Source: Saussurea involucrata
Lineage: Eukaryota; Streptophyta; Magnoliopsida; Asterales; Asteraceae
DNA: 64,000 bases
Direction: 5' to 3'
Assembly (NCBI GenBank): GCA_033807775.1
Contig: CM066327.1
Span: forward strand, 75,336,795-75,400,794
Notes under the pieces: generated by a model
What the model was told of the DNA's origin: nothing
Databases searched by the model: none
The model's input: the letters and a program-made list of their open reading frames with translations, nothing else
Position numbers and translations under genes: made by a program
Shown here: in pieces, positions 33,172-46,400 of the stretch
How the letters are laid out: each line of letters begins with the position of its first letter
Numbering within the stretch: position 1 is the stretch's first letter

Positions 33172-36100
33172 TCTTCCTTTGTGATGCAGGTTCAGAAGGG
33201 TATCTGGTATCTCGATAGCGGATGCTCTAGACACATGACTGGAAAGAAAAGCCTGCTCGCTGAATACAAGGAAGAGAAGGGTCCCTCTGTGACTTTCGGT
33301 GGAAATGGAAAAGGACATACCCGAGGGTTTGGTGTACTCTCTAATGGTACAACCACCTTCAGAAGAGTCGCATATGTTGAAGGGCTGAAGCATAATCTTT
33401 TAAGCATCAGTCAGCTTTGCGACAAGGATAACAAGGTAATCTTTACCAAGGAATCCTGCTTTGTCACTGACAAAAAGGAGAAGATAGCTCTCAGCGGTTA
33501 TCGTTTGGAAAATGTTTATGTAATAAACATGTAGTCAACAACCACTGAGAACTCCTGTTTCTTCTCAAAAGCCTCATCTGATGTCAACTGGCTATGGCAT
33601 AAGAGGCTCTCTCATCTGAATTTCAAGACACCGAACTCTCTTTCTTCAAAAGAGTTAGTTACTGGTCTACCTCAACACTCATATGCCAAAGAGTCTTTAT
33701 GTTCAGCATGTGAGAAAGGGAAGAAGACCAAAGCAAGCTTTAAATCAAAGCAAGTCTCCTCAGTGTCATCTCCTCTACAACTACTCCATATGGATTTGTT
33801 TGGCCCTGTTAACAAACAATCCATCGCTGGAAAGAAAAATATACACTGGTCATAGTTGATGAATTCTCTCGTTATACATGGGTTATGTTTCTCCGTTCCA
33901 AGAGTGACACCCCTGAAGAACTCATCACATTTGTTCGGAACATGGAAACCCTGAAAAATTTGACCGTTCGCTCAATAAGGAGTGATCATGGGACTGAATT
34001 CAAAAATAGTTCTCTTTCTTCCTTCTTTGAGAGCAAGGGTATTTCTCACAACTTTTCATCAGTGAGAACACCACAACAAAATGGAGTCGCTGAAAGAAGA
34101 AATAGAACAATTATTGAAGCTGCACGTTCAATGCTCAGCGATTCTCACCTGCCTACTCAGTTTTGGGCAGAAGCTGTCAACACTGCTTGTTTTACGCAAA
34201 ACAGGTCGCTGATAGTCAAAAGATTCAATAAAACAGCCTATGAACTATTTCATGGGAGAAAGCCTTCAATCAGCTTTCTTCACATCTTTGGATGTCAGTG
34301 TTTCATACTAAACAACAGAGATGCCCTTGGAAAGTTTGATCCTAAGGCTGATGATGGAATCTTTCTTGGATACTCCTCAGTTTCCAAAGCCTTCAGAGTC
34401 TTTAATCGAAGGAGACAAACTGTTGAAGAAACAATTCAAGTCACGTTTGACGAGTCCCGTTCAGCGAACTCTAAACCGTCCGCTGATACTGAAGAACTGA
34501 ATCAATGGATGTTTTCTCATCTTGGTGATTCAGAAGATATTCCCACTCCTCGTGCTCACACAGTTGAAGATGATGGTCCAACTATCATTCCAAATATGCA
34601 GAATAGTGAAGCTGAAACATCATGGGTCTTAGTTGTTCTTATAAACACTATACCTGCTTCTGAAACCAATATCTCAGATATTCCATCCACTTCTCAGCAA
34701 TCAGTGAATATAATGACAACTGCATCCATTCCTCTCTTGGCTGATACTCCAGACGTCGCTGAAGCTTCATCTTCAGCTCCTCCAGTTCAGGTTGAGTCAG
34801 CGTCTCACGCTCCGGCTCAGCGATGGACTATAAATCACCCAATTGATCAAATTCTTGGTGATCCAAACGCTAGTATTCAGACTCGACGAAGTGCAGGTAA
34901 TATTTGTTTATTTGTAAATTTTATTTCACTAACTGAACCAAAAAATGTAGATGATGCCCTCAAAGATCCAAACTGGGTCAGCGCCATGCAAGAAGAGCTG
35001 ACAGAATTCGAAAGAAACAAAGTTTGGAAACTTGTTCAAAGACCAATTGACAAAACAGTGATAGGCACTAAATGGGTCTATCGAAACAAGTTGGACGAAC
35101 ATGAAACTGTAACCCGCAACAAGGCTCGTCTTGCTGCTCAGGGATACAGACAAGAGGAATGCATAGATTATGACGAAACATTTGCTCCAGTAGCAAGATT
35201 AGAATCTATTCGTCTATTCTTAGCATACGCTGTACACAAAGACTTCAAAGTATATCAGATGGATGTTAAGTCAACGTTTCTAAGTGGAAAGCTGAATGAA
35301 GAAGTCTATGTGGAACAACCCCCAGGATTCTCAGATCCTAAGCATCCATGTTATGTTTATAAACTGGATAAGACACTTTATGGTCTAAAGCAAGCTCCAC
35401 GTGCATGGTATGACACTCTTTCTACTTATCTCCATATTGAAAAATTTGAGCGAGGCAAAATAGACAAAACTCTATTTTTCAGGAAAGTAAAAGGTCATAT
35501 CATTCTTGTTCAAATATATGTTGATGATATTATATTTGGCTCGACTAACCCTGATCTCTGTACTCGTTTCGCTGATAGAATGAAAGATGAGTATAAAATG
35601 AGCATGATGGGTGAACTAACATATTTCCTTGGTCTACAGATAAAACAAAATGAAAAAGGAACTTTCATTAATTAGGGAAATTATGTTAAAGATATGCTAA
35701 AGAAATTCGACTTAACTGAAAGTTCAGCTATGAAAACCCCTATGGCACCACCGCTGACACTTGATAAGGACACTAAGGGTGTTCCTGCCAATGTCACGTT
35801 GTACCGTGGGATGATCGGCTCAGTATTGTATCTTACAGCTAGCCGACCCGATATTATGTTTGCAACATGCTTGTGTGCACGATATCAAGCTGAACCTAAG
35901 ATATCTCATATGAAAGCTGTAAAGCGAATTTTTCGATATCTTAAGGGTACAGCAAATCTAGGTCTTTGGTATCCCAAAGACTCAGGATTCTATTTAATCG
36001 CCTATTCAGATAGTGATTTTGCAGGTTGCAGAATGGATAGGAAAAGCACCACAGGAGGATGTCAGCTCCTGGGTGGAAAGCTGGTAAGCTGGACATGTAA

Positions 36101-36464
36101 AAAGCAAAACTCAGTGTCCACTTCCACAGCTGAAGCTGAGTATGTAGCCGCTGGAAGATGTTGTTCTCAGGTCTTGTGGATGAGAAATCAACTACTGGAC
36201 TATGACCTTCAACTCTCAAATATTCCAATCTATTGCGACAGCACAAGTGCCATCGCTATAGCTAACAATCCAGTGCTACACTCAAAGACAAAACACATCG
36301 AAATCAGGTATCACTTTATCTGAGATCATGTGATGAATGGTGATATAGAACTTCACTTTATCCCAACTGATTATCAGTTAGTTGATCTGTTCACCAAACC
36401 TCTTGATGAGACAAGATTCAACTTTCTCATCAGCGAGCTTGGAAAGCTGAACTTTGAAGGATAA
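33172..36464 (+). pseudogene. pol: Element B pol, broken
   Basis: The frame follows the gag stop. The protease has WYLDSGCSRHM (near 33210). Integrase has HMDLFGPV, RSDHGTEFKN and PQQNGVAERRNR, RT has MDVKSTFLSG and IYVDDIIFGST (near 35520), and RNase H has AYSDSDFAG, AEAEYVA and CDSTSAIAIA. Lesions are TAG at 33532 (Asp in C), an extra A near 33838, TAG at about 35673 (CAG in C) and TGA at about 36321 (AGA in C). The end, KLNFEG-TAA, is at 36464. Confidence 0.92.
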
Positions 36465-37211
36465 AATATTCAGCAGTTCACATTTGATCAGCGATAGGAT
36501 AAAATCAACTTGTATAGCCCATTCTATCCTCCTCTCTATCTTGAGTCGCTGATATCAAGGTATGTTTTTCTCTCTGACAAATCGCATGTAAATGCAAGAT
36601 TTCAAAACAAATCTCATCGCTGAATATCTCTTCCTTATCAGCGATAGTTTGAAATTTCTTAAAACCAACTGATATTTATATTCAGTGCTTCATGTTTTCA
36701 AAAGTGTCCCTGAGTTTTCAAAACCTCAGAGACAACCAAGAATATGAAAGGACAGTTATGACGTCATTACAACGGATAAACCCAGACACGTTCTTCTTTC
36801 TGACACACGTTTGCACGTTTCGTTTACTTGCCAATCAAATGCAAACACGTGTCCGTGTCATGATGAAAATCTTTTCCCGCTCAAGATTTTCTCTTTCTAA
36901 AATCTCTCTATATAAACAAATTCTTCGTTTATATTTTTCTCTTACGCGAACTTCTCCTCCAAGCAAAGAAAGAATTCTCGGTTGCATTTGGCTCTCGATT
37001 TTTCAAGAACAACTGTTCATCTTCTTCAAACATCAAAGGTTAATATGTTCTTATTATTTACCAAATGCAAATAACTTGTTTCTGATCTTCTCATTGTTTT
37101 AACAATATCAAACAAAAGAACTTCTTAAAAATAAAATCATTTTCTTTCATGGTTTTATGAACACAACCATTTCATGGTTGTTCTTCAAGTTTAAATGCAA
37201 AAATCTTAAAC
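36465..37211 (+). other. Element B spacer between pol and env-like gene, first part
   Basis: Non-coding. It continues at 50255 after element C. It holds promoter-like sites (next entry) and TCAGCGA words. TTGTT at 37212-37216 is the left target duplication of C. Confidence 0.8.
36759..36916 (+). promoter_or_regulatory. Candidate internal promoter of the env-like gene in B
   Basis: TGACGTCA (36759-36766), the palindrome ACACGTGT (36845-36852) and TATATAAA (36909-36916) lie in order. In C the same TGACGTCA and TATATAAA occur at nearly the same spacing (about 142 bp). With C removed the TATA box is about 520 bp before the env-like ATG, as in C. Confidence 0.65.
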
Positions 37212-37216
37212 TTGTT

Positions 37217-38187
37217 TGTTGGTCCCGAAAGGCTTAAACAAGTTTGTAGAAGGGGGGGGGGGGGGGGGGGTTGAATACAAACACACTATTTTACTTTTCT
37301 AAATTGTTTATTGATAAATCATTAACAATTTACAGCTTGTTGCGGAAACAAGATTAAGGATAAACCTAAATCTAAACAAGTTGGAACACTAAGGTTTTCT
37401 TGCACTAAGAAAGATAAGGAGATTACTAATAAAATCCTATCTTGAGAGATTTGAACTTGTCCAGAGTTAGCAAGTTACTTCAAATGAAGTGAGTTCATCT
37501 CTTTATATACTGCATGCATTTAATGCAATTCTGTATACACTTTACACGTGTCATCAGCGGATTGGTTGCATGTCATTGACCTTTGTTGACAACCTTAGTA
37601 GCCGCATGAATGAACAGTGTAGTATCAGAGTGGTTGTACGATTTCAGATTTTCGGAGGTTCTTTTCTGACATTTCGTACGGTGGCGTGCAAGGGAGGTTA
37701 AGACAAAAGTACTTTGTACGGAGGACTTCATGATCAGCTTTCGTTGATTCAGCGATTATCATTTACTATTCAGCAGATGATAAAGTTCAGCGATAGCTGA
37801 AGTCTTGTACTTGATACTTCACGTTGAGTGGACAAATCTGAGTCTTCGCTGATCCGCATCAGTTCATTAGGAGACTTGTCGCTGGTTCTTGAGCTTGATC
37901 TTCGACTTCAGCGTAGAACCTTTGTTGACGTGAATCTTGTCTTCAGGGATCATAAGTAAACAACTAACTTATCAGCGATCACCATAAGGACTGAACAGAC
38001 TCAGCGATATGGTGAACAGTGTTCGCTGAATGTTTAATCTAAAAGTGCGAGAGTTCCTATCAGCAGTACTGTAAGATCTTAGTACTTATCAGCGATAGTG
38101 AAACTCTGATACATATTGTTTACTTACAATTTTCACTAAGTATTTAAGATAGGGTCATTATCAAATCACTGAGGGTTTGGATCAACA
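37217..38187 (-). repeat. Element C 3' LTR (971 bp)
   Basis: TGTTGGTCCC at the left, GGATCAACA at the right, with a G run of 19 at 37252-37270. The promoter module reads on the minus strand between about 37500 and 37550. Eight TCAGCGA-type words were counted. Confidence 0.97.
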
Positions 38188-38456
38188 ATCTCCCCCTATT
38201 TGATTATGACATAGCAACAGAGAAAATTGCTATTTAATGAAAACATAAGGATAAAAAGAACTCATAAAATATTTGTCCCTTTTACTGTTTTCTGGGATCT
38301 TTTCAGTACTGATGGAGTAAAGTACATTCGCTGAAATCTTTCTTTAAATCTTTGAATCAGGTTACAATATGAATAAGAAAGATTACAAGTACAAGCGAAA
38401 TAAATTACAAGTACTGAAGGATGGCTGATACAATAGAGAAAAAATGGTGATTGTTG
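38188..38456 (-). other. Element C polypurine tract and 3' spacer
   Basis: On the minus strand AAATAGGGGGAGAT ends directly at the LTR (38188-38201). The rest is non-coding sequence after the env-like stop codon at 38457. Confidence 0.85.
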
Positions 38457-41400
38457 TCAGCCTTCAAAGGGTTCTTCCTTAATGAGAAGTTCATCAAGGG
38501 TTGTCTTTTCAGTTGGAATCATCCAGTCAGGAACCTTTTCTCCTTTATTCTTTAGCTTCAGAGCAGCTTCAAAAATCAAGGGTTTTAGGTGTCGTGCCTG
38601 AATGTCTTTTCTGAAGTCGTACCAGTAGATGAGATCTTTGAGCTGTTCGATTGGAGTGATTGGAAGCTCAGCGATCCGTTGAAAGCATTTACGTCCGTCG
38701 TAGTCAAGAAAGAATATTCCATAAGGATTACTGATGACTTTACCAGGGACGAAAAGTTCACATGGTGGCAAAGAGACGTCAAGGGCAGATAGATCAGGAT
38801 CAGGACCAAGTACTTCAGCGCGAGAGAAACCAATTCCAGTTTCATTTCGTATGAGAGGACCTGAGTTTGAATCTTGACGTTTCTTCCTTGGAGAGTCCTT
38901 TTTTCTTTTCGGCTTTAGATCAGGAACAGGAGGAATATCCACACAAGAAGATATCAAATCGATCTGTCTGTTTATCAGCTTTTCGAAATGATCCTTGTAC
39001 TTAGATTTTGATGGTTGGATAGCTAACCTCATCTCCAGCCATTCAGAGCGACCATACCTTTTTACAGTGTCAGCACGAAAGGTTTCAGATGAGTCATCAT
39101 CTCTGAACAGTTTGATGTCAACAATAGGTACTCCGATGGAGGTTCTTCCAGAGATGAATACCTTGTTGATCTTCGCTGGACGATATCTGAAGTGGATTTT
39201 CTCTTTACACCAGATCAGGGTGGTCTGAGAAACTTCAGCTTTCTTTTCCACGATCTTCTGGGCTTGTTCCCAAAGCTTTCGTTGGATTTGAATGGGAATA
39301 CGCTTCAGCTTGGGGTCTTTGACAGATTCTTGAGTGAGCTTGATGGCGTATTCTCTGTCTTTATCTTCAGCTTCCTTCCTTTCAGCGATGAGGCGTTCAG
39401 CTCTGAGATGATCCTGGTATTCAGCTTTTGAAATTCTGAACTTAGGAGGAACTGAAGGTAGTTGATCGCGCCTTAGGATGATTCGCTGATCCTCGAATCG
39501 CTTTATCATTTCTTCTCTCCTCTTTTGATCTTCTTCACTCAGCCTTTGAGGAACTGAGGAAGGTCTGTTTCTGTGCGAGAGAGGTTGTTCTTCTGGTTCA
39601 TCAGTCTCAGAGATTAAATCTAAGACTGGGATTATGTCTTCAGCGGTAGCTGGAATTATTGGTGAAGTCGCAATAGAAGATCTTTCAGCGATATCCTCAA
39701 ACAGGGGAGAGGACTAGCTGAAACGCAGCGATCTTACAAATAAGAACTGGGTAGAAGAGCTTGGGTAGAAAAGATAGAAAAAAAAATGTGGATGTGTATG
39801 GTGTTTGTGGAATGGATAACTGATTTTTCAGAGATGATCAGGGAAGGAAAAACAAGTTTAGTGTACCTGACAAATCGGCTTTGCAAGTAGGATCGCCAGA
39901 TTATCATCTTCAGCGATGCCTTTGTCTTTGCTTTTCTCAGCGCCAGAGGCTGAGTGCTTTGTCTTTGTCTTCTCCCCTGAAGGTTCTTTTATTGAAATAC
40001 CTTTAAGAGCTTTGGTTCGAGGAGCAGGTTTGACAACAAAGAAATCATCGTCATCTTCATCATCATCATCATCATCGTTCCTTGGAGAGGAGGATGGTTC
40101 AGCTTCAGGGATGTCGAAGTCTTCGTCTTCTTCTGCTTCGGATTCCTCAGCATCTTCTTCGAGTTGCTCCCCCTCAGATACAGAGGCGAGGTTCTCGGTT
40201 CCCTCAGGGTTTTCATCTCCCTGAGGTCCAGTAATCCGATCTTCATTACCCTCTCCCCTGATAGATTCATCATGGGAAAGGTCTTCAGCGCTCTTATTTT
40301 GATCTTCAGCGCTCTTCTCCTGTTCAGCGCTCTTCTCCCCCTCTTTCTTATGATGGGCGGGGGAGGAATGGGTAGATTCAGCATTGGTGTTGTCTCTGTC
40401 TTCTGGGCCAGAGATTTTCACACAACCTTCAAGCTTAGCTATTCTGTCTTCTAGGCCAGAAATAGCAGGCGTGATTTTCTTCAGCTCTTGGCGATCCTCT
40501 GCGGTGAATGAGTCCAAAACAGGTGCAGGGGCCGGAGCAGGAGCTGGATTATTTGCGTTGTTCACCAGCGTCTCGATCATTGTCTTGACATAACTAAGAT
40601 CGGTCTTCACTGAGCCCAAGTCGGTCTTGACCACTGACATATCACCTTCGAGTGTACCAACCGATTTCTTCAGCGTTGTAACCTCGCTGGAAATGGTGGA
40701 AACTGATGATTTGAGGTTGGTGTAGTCAGTGTAGATGTCGGAGAGCACTTTGGCAAAGTCGGCGAGAGTTTTATCAAGGTCTTTGATGTCATCAGAGGAG
40801 GCCTTCTTTTCCACCACAGTAGTCAGCTTCGTCAGATTCTCTCCAGCGTTTGTTACAGCTGTAGAGTTATTTGATAGACCGGTGGTGAGATCCGTAAGTT
40901 TCATCTCCATAGACTTCAGAGACTGGTTGATGTCTCCCAAAAAAGGACCTGTAACATATAAGTACTTGTGAACAAAGGAAAGCTCAGAAGTTTCAGGTTT
41001 AGTTACAGTGTTTAAGGTGGGATCTGTACCTGCAGGAGCGTTGACGAACTCATCAAAGTTTCGAGTCCCTCCATAGTGTTCCATATCTCCCTCAAAAGTT
41101 CCGTGAGGGATGGAGATCTCTGCAGGTCCTTTCTTCGTCATTCGCTGAGAAGCTTCAACGGCTTCTTGAATGATGGCATCTCCAGTTTTGACTGGAGGAG
41201 TGTCCAAAGAAGTAGAGGGAGGAGCGAAGGATAAGAATTGGGGTTGGGTTTCAAGTTCAGCGTTGGATTCGCTGAGAAGTACTTCATCAGTCTTTTGAGA
41301 GACTGACGACGGTTGGGTAGATTCCAAAGTTCTAACCTCAGCGTTTAAGGACGCTGAAGTAGGTTTAGAAGGGATGGCTTGAATTGGTGTGGCAGAGCGT

Positions 41401-42518
41401 ACCACGGAACTTTCCTTCAGCTCTTCAGAATGAGCTGAGGAGTCTTCAGCATGCAATTGCTGGGGTTGCTCCTTGGTTTTCTTGATCCTTTTGGAATCAA
41501 GATGGGTAAGAGATTGTTTCCTTTTCTTAGAAGGAATGGATTTTGTGGCCGGGGTATCAGCGATGGGTATTGTCGCTGAAGGAGCCACAGAAAGCGGAGA
41601 ATTTAGAAGAGTGAGAAGAGTAGAGAGACGTACCTCGTTGGCGACAGGCTTGAAGTCGAGAACTTTAGGGCCAATCTGAGAGAGTTTCAGATCACCCTCT
41701 TCAGGATAGCTGTCCTTCAGGCCATATTGAAAGATGGCGCTGATGAATCGCGGGTAAGGAACCCATGTTGGTCGGTCAGCGGCAGAATCAACACGTTGAA
41801 TGAGGTCTTCATAGATGATGGAGGCCCAGTCAATGTTGAGACCTTTCAGCAGTGCGTAACCCATGGCCTGCTGAGGTTGAGCGGCTTGATCAGAAGATCC
41901 GGATTTCGCTGTCATGCAGCTGATCAGGTGAGCGAAGATGAAGTTCATCTCGCTGGGCATCTTGGATTTCTTTATCAGCGTCAGCTTCTTCTCAGGTAGC
42001 TTGTCTCTTCCAGTCTCCCAGATGTAACCCATCGCATCAAGGAAAGCAATGATTTCTTCCCTGTCAGCGTGCTTCTTGTGGTCAGGAAATGGAATGAAAG
42101 GATTTTCTGAGGTAGCGTTAGGGAATTTCAGAGCTTTGCGGATTATTGCGGGGGTTATCTTGATGGTGCCATACTCAGTATCGCTGAGTATGCAGTCGAT
42201 GGTTTTAGATGGATCTTTGGCTGAGGGTAGGTTGGTGTGTCTGGCAGAGTACCAGAATTGGGATAATAGACGCTGACTGGCAGGAGGTGTGATTGTCATT
42301 GCTGTGTATATGGGGCTATTCTTCAAAAAATTTACAGCGTCGTCTAGATGGGATACCTGCTTCCGAGGAGGAAACTCGAGAAGCGCTGAAAGGTTGTTTG
42401 CCTTTGTCCAGTCTAGTTGATCCAGCTCAAACTTAACCTGAGGAGCTTTGGTGATTTCCAGTTCCTTAGAATCAGCGGAGATGGACTCAACGGTAACATT
42501 CAGCTTTGAAGTTGCCAT
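38457..42518 (-). CDS. Element C env-like protein, two exons proposed
   Basis: Exon 1 starts at the ATG at 42518. Without splicing it ends at 39858; with splicing it ends at 39867 and continues at 39713 down to 38457, giving about 1,300 residues. Features in order are an N-terminal globular domain (QFWYSARH; CMTAKSGSSDQA; GLNIDWASIIYEDL, within residues 90-270), a basic Ser/Thr/Pro linker, a heptad-rich coiled coil (about 520-670), long acidic stretches and a C-terminal domain with PYGIFF and KVPDWMIP. No signal peptide or membrane helix is visible, so an envelope role is unsupported. The N-terminal pattern resembles a plant transposon-associated domain I recall as Transposase_32 (not searched). 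Its position after pol matches env-like genes of Sireviruses. Confidence 0.8.
39714..39866 (-). other. Candidate 153-bp intron in the env-like gene of C
   Basis: The donor is CAG|GTACAC (GT at 39866-39865) and the acceptor GCTAG|TCC (AG at 39715-39714), with a long pyrimidine tract before it. The joined exons are in frame. Unspliced, the first frame stops three codons past the donor and the second has an in-frame TAG at the acceptor. The nearer CAG at 39720-39718 would put the frame out. Inferred from sequence only. Confidence 0.55.
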
Positions 42519-43499
42519 TTCACTGTATTATCAGTTCAACCAAAGATGTTAACAAATAAGAAATATCTTAATGTGGAAAGAAAATTTCCATTAAGATTTT
42601 TCGAATTTTGTCCATTTCATTCAAACAAAAAAAAGTCTTAATGAAGATTAGGGTTTTTCTTGTTTTAAAAAAACGAATATAACACCTATAAGCCTTGTAT
42701 TCCAGTTTAAAAAAAATGGATACGAAAGAAGAACAAGTTTAAGATTTTAGATTTAAAACTTGAAGAACAACCATGAAATGGTTGTGTTTATAAAACCATG
42801 AAAGAAAATGATTTTATTTTTGAGTTCTTTTGTTTGATCTTGTGTAAAACAATGATAAGATCGAAAACAAGTTATTTGCATTTGATAATAGATAAGAACA
42901 TATTAACCTTGAGTTTGATGAAGAAGATGATGAACAGTTCTTGAAGATTGAGAGCACAAAATGCAACAGTGTTCTTTTCTTGCGGAGAAAGATTGACTCG
43001 CATAAAAGACAAATATAAACTTTTAGAGTGTTTATATAGGAAGAGAGTAGAGAGAGAAAAACTTGAGCGGGAAAGTTTTTCATCATGACACGGACACGCG
43101 TTTGCATTTGATTGGATAGACAACGAAACGTGCAAACGTGTGTCAGAAAAAGAGCGTGCCTGGTGTTATCCGTTGCAATGACGTCACAACTGTCCTTTCA
43201 CATTCTTTCGTTGTCTCTGAGGTTTTGAAAGAAAAACTCAGGGACTCTTTGGAAAATATGAAGCACTGAATAGAAATATCAGTGAGGGTTTTAAGAAATT
43301 TCAAAATATTATTCAGCGATGAAAGAATTTGAAATCTTGCATTTTCATGCGTTTTGTCAGAGAAAACATACCTTGATATCAGTTTAACCCAATTTATTCA
43401 GAGAGAAGATGATGAAATGGATTGTACAAGTTTATTTTATCCAGAGCCTATACAAGAATGTATAAACGTATCGCTGATTAAATGTGAACCGCTGAAGAT
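42519..43499 (-). other. Element C spacer between pol and env-like gene
   Basis: Non-coding in all frames apart from short shadows. It holds promoter-like sites at 43031-43186 and a leader of about 510 bp before the ATG at 42518. It is alignable with B at 36465-37211 plus 50255-50481. Confidence 0.85.
43031..43186 (-). promoter_or_regulatory. Candidate internal promoter of the env-like gene in C
   Basis: On the minus strand: TGACGTCA (43179-43186), ACACGTTTGC-type boxes around 43130, GACACGCGTTTGC near 43090 and TATATAAA (43031-43038). Spacing matches B. TGACGTCA is a known bZIP site. Confidence 0.65.
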
Positions 43500-46400
43500 T
43501 TATCCTTCAAAGTTCATCATTCCAAGCTCGATGATGAGAAAGTTGAATCTTGTCTCATCAAGAGGTTTGGTAAACAAATCAGCTATCTGATAATCAGTTG
43601 GGATAAAATGATGTTCTATATCACCATTCATCACATGATCTCTGATAAAATGATATCTGATTTCTATGTGTTTTGTCTTTGAGTGTAGCACTGGATTGTT
43701 TGCTATAGCGATGGCACTTGTGCTGTCGCAATAGATTGGAATTTTGGAGAGCTGAAGATCATAGTCTAGTAGTTGATTTCTCATCCACAAGACTTGAGAA
43801 CAGCAGCTTCCAGCGGCTACATACTCAGCTTCAGCTGTGGAAGTGGACACCGAGTTTTGCTTCTTACTTGTCCAACTTACCAGCTTTCCACCCAGGAGCT
43901 GACATCCTCCTGTGGTGCTTTTCCTATCCATTTTGCAACCTGCAAAATCACTGTCTGAATAGGCGGTTAGATCGAATCCTGAATCTTTGGGATACCAAAG
44001 ACCTAGATTCGCTGTACCCTTAAGATATCGAAAGATTCGTTTTACAGCTTTCATATGAGATATCTTAGGTTCAGCTTGATATCGTGCGCACAGACATGTT
44101 GCAAACATAATATCGGGTCGGCTAGCTGTAAGATACAGTAGTGAGCCGATCATCCCACGGTACAGCGTGACATTGACAGGAACACCCTTTGTGTCCTTAT
44201 CAAGTATCAGCGGTGGTGCCATAGGGGTTTTCATAGCTGAACTTTCAGTTAAGTCGAATTTTTTCAGCATATCTTTAACATACTTTCCCTGATTTATAAA
44301 AGTTCCTTTTTCAGTTTGCTTAATCTGAAGACCAAGGAAATATGTTAGTTCACCCATCATACTCATTTTATACTCATCTTTCATTCTATCAGCGAAACGA
44401 GTACAAAGCTCAGGGTTAGTAGAACCAAATATAATGTCATCAACATATATTTGAACTAAAATGATATGACCTTTTATTTTTCTAAAAAACAAAGTTTTGT
44501 CAATCTTACCTCTCTCAAATTTTTCAAGGTGGAGATACGTAGAAAGAGTGTCATACCATGCACGAGGAGCTTGCTTCTAGCCATAAAGTGCCTTATCCAG
44601 CTTATAAACATAACCTGGACGCTTAGGATCTGAGAATCCTGGAGGTTGTTCCACATAAACTTCTTCATTCAGCTTTCCATTTAGAAACGCTGACTTAACA
44701 TCCATTTGATGTACAGTGAAGTTTTTGTGTACAGCATATGCTAAGAAAAGACGAATAGATTCAAGTCTTGCTACAGGAGCAAAGGTTTCGTCATAATCTA
44801 TACCTTCCTCTTGTCTGTATCCCTGAGCAACAAGACGAGCTTTGTTGCGAGTTACAGTACCATGTTCGTCCAACTTGTTTCGATAGACCCACTTAGTGCC
44901 TATCACTGTTTTGTCAGTTGGTCTCCGAACAAGTTTCCAACCTTTGTTTCTTTCGAATTCAGTCAGCTCTTCTTGCATAGCGCTGACCCAGTTTGGATCA
45001 CTGAGGGCATCATCTATTTTCTTTGGTTCAGTTAGAGAAATAAAGTTAACAAATAAACAAATATTACCTGCACTTCTACGAGTCTGAATACCAGCGTTGG
45101 GATCACCAAGAATTTGATCGATTGGGTGATTTACAGTCCATCGCTGAGCCGGAGCATGCGTCGCTGACTCAGTCTGAACTGGAGAAACTGAAGATGAGGC
45201 TTCAGCTACTTCTGGATAATCAGCTAAGAGAGGAATGCTTGCATTTGTCACTTCATTCACTGATTGCTGAGAAATAGATGGAATTTCTGAGACATTTGGA
45301 TCAACTGCGGGTATAGTATTTATAGGAACAGCTGAGACCCAAGATGTTTCATCTTCACTATTCTGCATATTGGGAATGATAGTAGGACCATCATTTTCAG
45401 TTGTATGAGTATGAGTAGTGGGACCATCTTCTGAATCACAAAGATGAGAAAACATCCATTGATTCAGTTCTTCTGTATCAGTGTTCGGTTTAGAATTCGC
45501 TTAACGGGATTCGTCAAACGTGACGTGAATAGTTTCTTCTACAGTTTGTCTTCTTCGGTTGAAGACTCTGAAGGCTTTGGAAACTGAGGAGTATCCAAGA
45601 AAGATTCCATCATCAGCCTTAGGATCAAACTTTCCAAGGGCATCTCTGTTGTTCAGTATGAAACACTGACAACCAAAGATGTGAAGAAAGCTGATTGAAG
45701 GCTTTCTCCCATGAAAAAGTTCATAGGCTGTCTTTTTGAATCTTTTGACTATCAGCGACCTGTTTTGCGTAAAACAAGCCGTGTTGACAGCTTCTGCCCA
45801 AAACTGAGTAGGCAGGTGAGAATCGCTGAGCATTGAACGTGCAGCTTCAATAATTGTTCTATTTCTTCTTTCAGCGACTCCGTTTTGTTGTGGTGTTCTC
45901 ACTGACGAAAAGTTGTGAGAAATACCCTTGCTCTCAAGGAAGGAATCAAGAGAACTGTTTTTGAATTCAGTTCCATGATCACTCCTTATTGAGCGAACAG
46001 TCATATTGTTCAGAGTTTCCATCTTCCGAACAAAGGTGATGAGTTCTTCAGGGGTGTCACTCTTAGAACGGAGAAACATTACCCATGTATAACGAGAGAA
46101 TTCATCAACTATGACCAGCGTATATTTCTTTCCAGCGATGGATTGTTTGTTAACGGGGCCAAACAAATCCATATGGAGTAGTTGAAGAGGAAATGACACT
46201 GAGGAAACTTGCTTGGACTTAAAGCTTGCCTTGGTCTGCTTCCCTTTTTCACACGCTGAACATAAGGATTCTTTGGCGTATGAATGTTGAGGTAGACCAG
46301 TGACTAACTCTTTGGATGAAAGAGTATTCAGTGTCTTGAAGTTGAGATGTGAAAGCCTCTTGTGCCATAGCCAGTTGACATCAGAAGATGCCTTTGAGAA

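Noticed and set aside
39718..39720. CAG as the splice acceptor of the C env-like intron
   Set aside because: Joining there puts the second exon out of frame with an early stop; the TAG four bases on keeps the frame.
39916..42276. Plus-strand frames rich in Ser or Gly opposite the C env-like gene
   Set aside because: They mirror the acidic and coiled-coil coding sequence on the minus strand and are not kept as frames in B.
38457..42518. The C third gene as a true viral envelope
   Set aside because: No signal peptide, membrane helix or fusion segment is visible; the product is hydrophilic, acidic and coiled-coil.
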